NCBI RefSeq assembly: GCF_905220415.1
Contig: NC_059539.1
Location: forward strand, 11,532,001 to 11,596,000
From: Colias croceus
Lineage: Eukaryota > Arthropoda > Insecta > Lepidoptera > Pieridae
Direction of reading: 5' to 3'
DNA length: 64,000 nt
Positions 60,901-64,000 of the stretch are shown here, piece by piece. The stretch's first letter is position 1; each line of letters begins with the position of its first letter. The position numbers and the translations under genes are program-made. The notes under the pieces were generated by a model that saw only the letters and a program-made list of their open reading frames with translations, made no database searches and had not been told where the DNA came from.

Positions 60901-61609
60901 ATTTTTTTGGTTTTTATGGCATTCAAATGCTTTATAAATATAAATTTATAAAGAATAGAAAAAATTCGATCACGAGGCAGGACTCGAACCCTATAATGTA
61001 ATATAACCCTGAAAAATATAAGCATCATGCATATAACTTAATATGAATACTAAATTGAAAGATTAAAGTATAATTTCACATATCTATATACCTCATTGTC
61101 ATCATCATCATCATCGTCTAGAACAACAGCCCTGACCATGGGTGCTGGAGTATGCACTCTGGTTTTCCTCACGGGTGTGAGAGACCCATTTTGCCTTCCA
61201 ACTAATTTTATTGGCACTGTTCTCACACGATTTTCTTTATTAATACTTTCGTATGGTGTAGATGTGCTTGGATGTCCATCTTCCACTTCAATAGGGACGT
61301 ATCTTATATTCTTTAACCTTTTCTCTTCCAATAAATCTGTAATTAAGAATCCATTACAAATATGCCGATTTTAAGTGTAAGGCACATATAGAATTGAGAT
61401 GTAATACCTTTTGACGACATCACTTCAGGGAAAATAGTTTTCTTCATTTGTTTCAGTCTCTTTGGGCTTTCATCATCAGACGGATAGTCATCATAATCCG
61501 ACCTACAAACAATATTGTTTAGCCATACTATTACAACGTAAATTTTAAGTCGTATATACATTACGCACTTCCAAAACTTAGCTGCTACTGATAATGGTAT
61601 TTTTAACAT
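54928..61609 (-). CDS. Ulp1: Ulp1/SENP-type SUMO-specific cysteine protease, 7 exons
   Basis: Predicted SUMO-processing and deconjugating protease of about 672 aa, close to human SENP1 in length. Exons read leftward: 61609-61569, 61502-61408, 61336-61092, 60136-59073, 58554-58368, 55938-55714, 55089-54928; total 2019 nt, phases close. Residues 1 to about 475 are charged and low in complexity (Asp-rich run in exon 3, many Ser/Lys/Glu), as in SENP1/2 regulatory regions. The C48 peptidase domain follows: RDLQTLHDLNWLNDEVINFY (Trp493), GVHWCM (catalytic His562), YLDSMG (Asp579), PQQMNGSDCGMF (Gln624, nucleophile Cys630). The end LLL-stop is at the usual distance after Cys. SENPs act in the nucleus or at nuclear pores. 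The start is the first ATG opening this frame; a short uORF lies upstream. Intron 5 contains a LINE remnant split by a DNA transposon. The SENP1/2-like subclass is likely; the exact orthologue is not proven. Confidence 0.9.
55115..55488 (+). repeat. Two short interspersed repeats in SUMO protease intron 6
   Basis: A copy at about 55118-55275 (ACTAATATTATAAATGCGAA, AAGCTGCTGAACCGATTTTC) is followed by one at about 55315-55488 ending ACGGGCGAAGCCGGGGCGGA. Confidence 0.55.
55970..56272 (-). repeat. 3' tail of the LINE remnant
   Basis: Reads on the minus strand as GTTGGTTGCCTGGAAGAAAT, then a GATAAGGCCGCC block and a terminal AATAAAG plus A-rich end. It matches the plus-strand tail at 35018-35142. 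Confidence 0.6.
56273..57489. mobile_element. 1.2-kb DNA element with periodic CTCGAGCGCGTCAGA motif, copy 2
   Basis: Inverted relative to copy 1, with the same ends and TA flanks, and visibly nearly identical. It lies in intron 5 of the SUMO protease gene, inside the 3' part of a LINE remnant. Confidence 0.8.
57600..57850 (-). pseudogene. LINE reverse-transcriptase ORF, C-terminal remnant
   Basis: The minus strand encodes YGDSFMVTAINLCNALP and then FKSLVRSHYL before a stop, the familiar C-terminal end of insect LINE ORF2 proteins. The 3' UTR continues leftward to about 55970 and is interrupted by the DNA element at 56273-57489. Confidence 0.7.
57888..58065 (-). repeat. Short interspersed repeat in SUMO protease intron 5
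   Basis: CTAGCGGTCCGCCCTGGCTT at the left, TTCATTTTTATATATAAGAT at the right; reverse copy of the 2998 family. Confidence 0.6.
58632..58998 (+). repeat. Two tandem short interspersed repeats in SUMO protease intron 4
   Basis: Two consecutive copies of the GAACGCGCTAATCTC family, the second beginning near 58822 (GATATTATAAAGCTTAAGTT). Confidence 0.55.
60365..60481 (+). repeat. Retroposon 3' end with a poly-A run
   Basis: GACTGATGTTGGATAACCTA then AAATAAAT and about 20 A residues, in SUMO protease intron 3. No coding part is visible. Confidence 0.4.
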
Positions 61610-61636
61610 TTTGACGATGTTTGTTATAGAAATTTG

Positions 61637-61663
61637 TTAATTCTGCAACGACTTTGCCGCCAT
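61637..61663 (-). promoter_or_regulatory. Short upstream ORF before the SUMO protease start
   Basis: An ATG at 61663 opens an 8-codon ORF (MAAKSLQN) that stops 27 nt before the protease ATG. If transcription starts further right, it could reduce initiation at the main start. The transcription start is not known. Confidence 0.35.
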
Positions 61664-61957
61664 AACTAAAATATATAATGTTGTAAACAAGAACTGTCAA
61701 AGCCATACCTTTGTCGTTTTACGTTTATTCTTATTTCTGAATCTCTATCACCCCAGCCCAGCAAGCTACGGACGTACGTCAAGAGGGTATTCATTTTTAT
61801 TAAATTAACTCGCCCATCACACTGTAAATATGTTATCAGATCTTAGAAAACAGTAAAACACAGACGCAAGCCGTACACAATGACAGCAACATGAAAATTG
61901 AAATGTCCTCGAGACACTTCGAAGTTCGAATTCGACAGGTCGACATCTTTGCAAAAA

Positions 61958-62116
61958 TACAGAATATACAAAGTGAAAGCAGATTAAAAATAGCATCGTA
62001 GACATAATCATCGTAGATAATATATCACTAGGAAAAATATTCAGGCCATTAACCACACACGCACACACAAGAAATTCTCATTGATTTCGATTTGATGGTT
62101 TTTATGAGTTGCTAAA
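61958..62116. repeat. 159-bp direct repeat, left copy
   Basis: Begins TACAGAATATACAAAGTGAA and ends GAGTTGCTAAA. The right copy is at 62554-62712 with a constant 596-base offset and no difference seen. Confidence 0.9.
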
Positions 62117-62553
62117 CATTGAAAATATTGAAAAAATAAATACCAGGGGGTGTTACTGGATCGATACCAAACCCAAATATGTGATTAAAAAAATTTTTGT
62201 CTGTCTGTCTGTCTGTCTGTCTGTATGTGAAGGCATCACGTGAAAACTAGCGGTTCGATTTCGATGAAACTTGGTATAATTATACCTTATTATCCTGGGC
62301 GTAAAATAGGATACTTTTTATCCTGGAAAAATACGTAGAAAAAAATTAATCTTAATTTTTCAGTTTTATCCATAGACGTTGTTCCGTAGAACCGCGAACA
62401 CACGTTGCGTATTATTATAGGCCTAACCGTATTTGGGAATTGGGTCCAATAGATATTTATAAGATGTTATTGTCAGAGGTACTCAAAATGGAGAAATAAA
62501 CCATCCACGCGAAGACCGACATCAGCGCGGACGGAGTCGCGGGCGGAAGCTAG
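62117..62553 (+). mobile_element. 437-bp retroposon-like insert between the 159-bp repeats
   Basis: Contains six or more TCTG units, CTAGCGGTTCGATTTCGATG and the tail GTCGCGGGCGGAAGCTAG, the hallmark end of the short interspersed repeats elsewhere in the window. Confidence 0.65.
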
Positions 62554-62712
62554 TACAGAATATACAAAGTGAAAGCAGATTAAAAATAGCATCGTAGACA
62601 TAATCATCGTAGATAATATATCACTAGGAAAAATATTCAGGCCATTAACCACACACGCACACACAAGAAATTCTCATTGATTTCGATTTGATGGTTTTTA
62701 TGAGTTGCTAAA
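62554..62712. repeat. 159-bp direct repeat, right copy
   Basis: See 61958-62116. The two copies plus the insert lie in the divergent region between the SUMO protease and Maf genes. Confidence 0.9.
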
Positions 62713-63131
62713 TTTCTCAAAACTTTTTTGATTAACCAAAATCTAGATAAACAGCTATCAATGTACCGTCTGTCATAGATACAATATTACTTGCTCTGTG
62801 GTCATAGAAATCAAAATGGCTATGGGCAATGGCAATGGCGGTAAAATCAACTTGGATGAACAAATAATGGAATGATTACATTGAAAATTCCATTAAATCT
62901 ATTCTGTTATTTATATTTGACATATTTTTATCGTCTATTCTTTAAAAATATACATTTTTATCAGGTAAAAATCTCATATAGGTATTATTTATTATGTTGG
63001 TTTATCTAAAAGTTCTAACCTAGTTCTAACCTTTAGGCATTTTATAGATTTCTAACAGAGCATACTCTAAACTAATTTCTAATCAGATAATATTTCAGGT
63101 TCCCATAACAATTTTAGATTTATAAATAAAA

Positions 63132-63949
63132 ATGCTACAACCAGTCATGCACGTTTTAAAACAGAAAAGTATAATCTTAGCCAGTGGTTCTCCAAGGCGA
63201 AAAGAACTTATTGAGAACATTGTAAGTAAATTTATATTTGATAACCATGAGAAAAATATCGAAAAAACTTAGTCAGCCATACTCTATACTTTTTCAGGGA
63301 CTAAAAGTCGGCCTTTGCCCATCGTTGTTTGAAGAAAATTTGGATCCCAAAAGTTTTAAAAACATGTCTGATTTCGTAGAAGAAACTGCATTGCAAAAAG
63401 TTTTGGAAGTAGAAAACAGGCTTAAAGATAAGGGTACATCAGCAGATGTGTTAATTGGCGCTGATACCATGGTAACTCTGGACGGAACCATGTTTGGAAA
63501 GCCAACATCTGAACAGGAGGCCTTTGAAATGTTATCAAGGTAATTGTTAAAGTAGGAACAGATTCAGTGCTTAAATAGTGAGTTCCTTTTGTTCATAGCT
63601 CACAGTCTGTTGGTAGATTTTATTATTGATGCTATAAATTAAGAGTCACAGAAGTGATATTCGAGAATAACTACTGAATGGATTTGACAAAACTTTGTAT
63701 TCAGATGTATTTTAAAGTTAAGAAAACTGTTTGAATTTAGATTTTACTATTAAATTATCATAATAAGTTTATGTAGTGTTTAATTTCTTTAATATATTCC
63801 AGGCTCTCCGGCAGAGGTCACACTGTATATACCGGTGTAGTGGTCAAGGCTTCAGACAGAGTTGTAAAATTTACTGAAAAAACTGATGTTTTCTTTGGCA
63901 AATTAGATGAAGATCAGATAAGAGGATATATTGCAACAGGAGAGCCTAT
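63132..63949 (+). CDS. Maf-type nucleotide pyrophosphatase (ASMTL/Maf family), 5' part
   Basis: First three exons (63132-63221, 63298-63539, 63803-63949) of a gene that runs off the right edge. The family cleaves dTTP/UTP and modified nucleotides to monophosphates, acting as a house-cleaning enzyme. Visible motifs: LASGSPRRKEL (residues 16-26, substrate-binding Ser/Arg), GADTMV (84-89) with the catalytic-site Asp86, MFGKP (95-99), and the GHTVYTGVVV strand (116-125) followed by EKTDVFF. Exon 3 ends in GEP plus AT, so the next exon should begin with G to complete the family's GEPM(D) motif. Introns are phase 0, 2 and 2. The gene is divergent from the SUMO protease, with about 1.5 kb between start codons. 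In vertebrates the same domain is fused to a methyltransferase-like part (ASMTL); whether that is so here lies outside the window. Confidence 0.9.
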
Positions 63950-64000
63950 GTAAGAACTAATATTAAAAAATCTGTTATTTAAGATGAAGTAGGTATGTAT

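Overview
The window looks like a butterfly or moth (Lepidoptera) nuclear genome. It is AT-rich, has intron-containing genes, and carries the short interspersed repeats typical of that order: a tRNA-derived SINE ending in (GAT)n, and several families of short elements ending in CCGCCCGCGGCTTCGCCCG-like tails. There is no bacterial gene organisation. The species cannot be named from the sequence.

Layout. Positions 1 to about 36,100 form a gene-poor stretch with no convincing protein-coding gene. It holds transposon copies, a few GC-rich islands, and weak signs of alternative first exons of a leftward gene that would continue off the left edge. Positions 36,102-52,253 (+) hold a 17-exon gene whose splice phases all close into one reading frame of about 803 codons. 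It joins a degenerate Nudix-like domain, an EF-hand pair and a complete PPP-type Ser/Thr phosphatase domain. I do not recognise this architecture as a described animal phosphatase class, and it is the most interesting object here. Its introns are loaded with DNA transposons, including a long antisense pogo/Tigger-like transposase ORF in intron 15. Positions 61,609-54,928 (-) hold a 7-exon Ulp1/SENP-type SUMO protease (about 672 aa) with catalytic His, Asp, Gln and Cys all present. It is convergent with the phosphatase. Positions 63,132 to the right edge (+) hold the first three exons of a Maf-type nucleotide pyrophosphatase (ASMTL/Maf family), divergent from the SUMO protease.

The three genes share no obvious pathway. 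One reverses protein phosphorylation, probably under calcium control; one removes SUMO; one hydrolyses non-canonical nucleotides. What links this part of the locus is shared transposon history: the same 1.2-kb element with a regularly spaced CTCGAGCGCGTCAGA motif sits in opposite orientations in an intron of the phosphatase and an intron of the SUMO protease.

Exon borders were read by eye from GT/AG sites and frame closure. They are models, not transcript-supported annotation.
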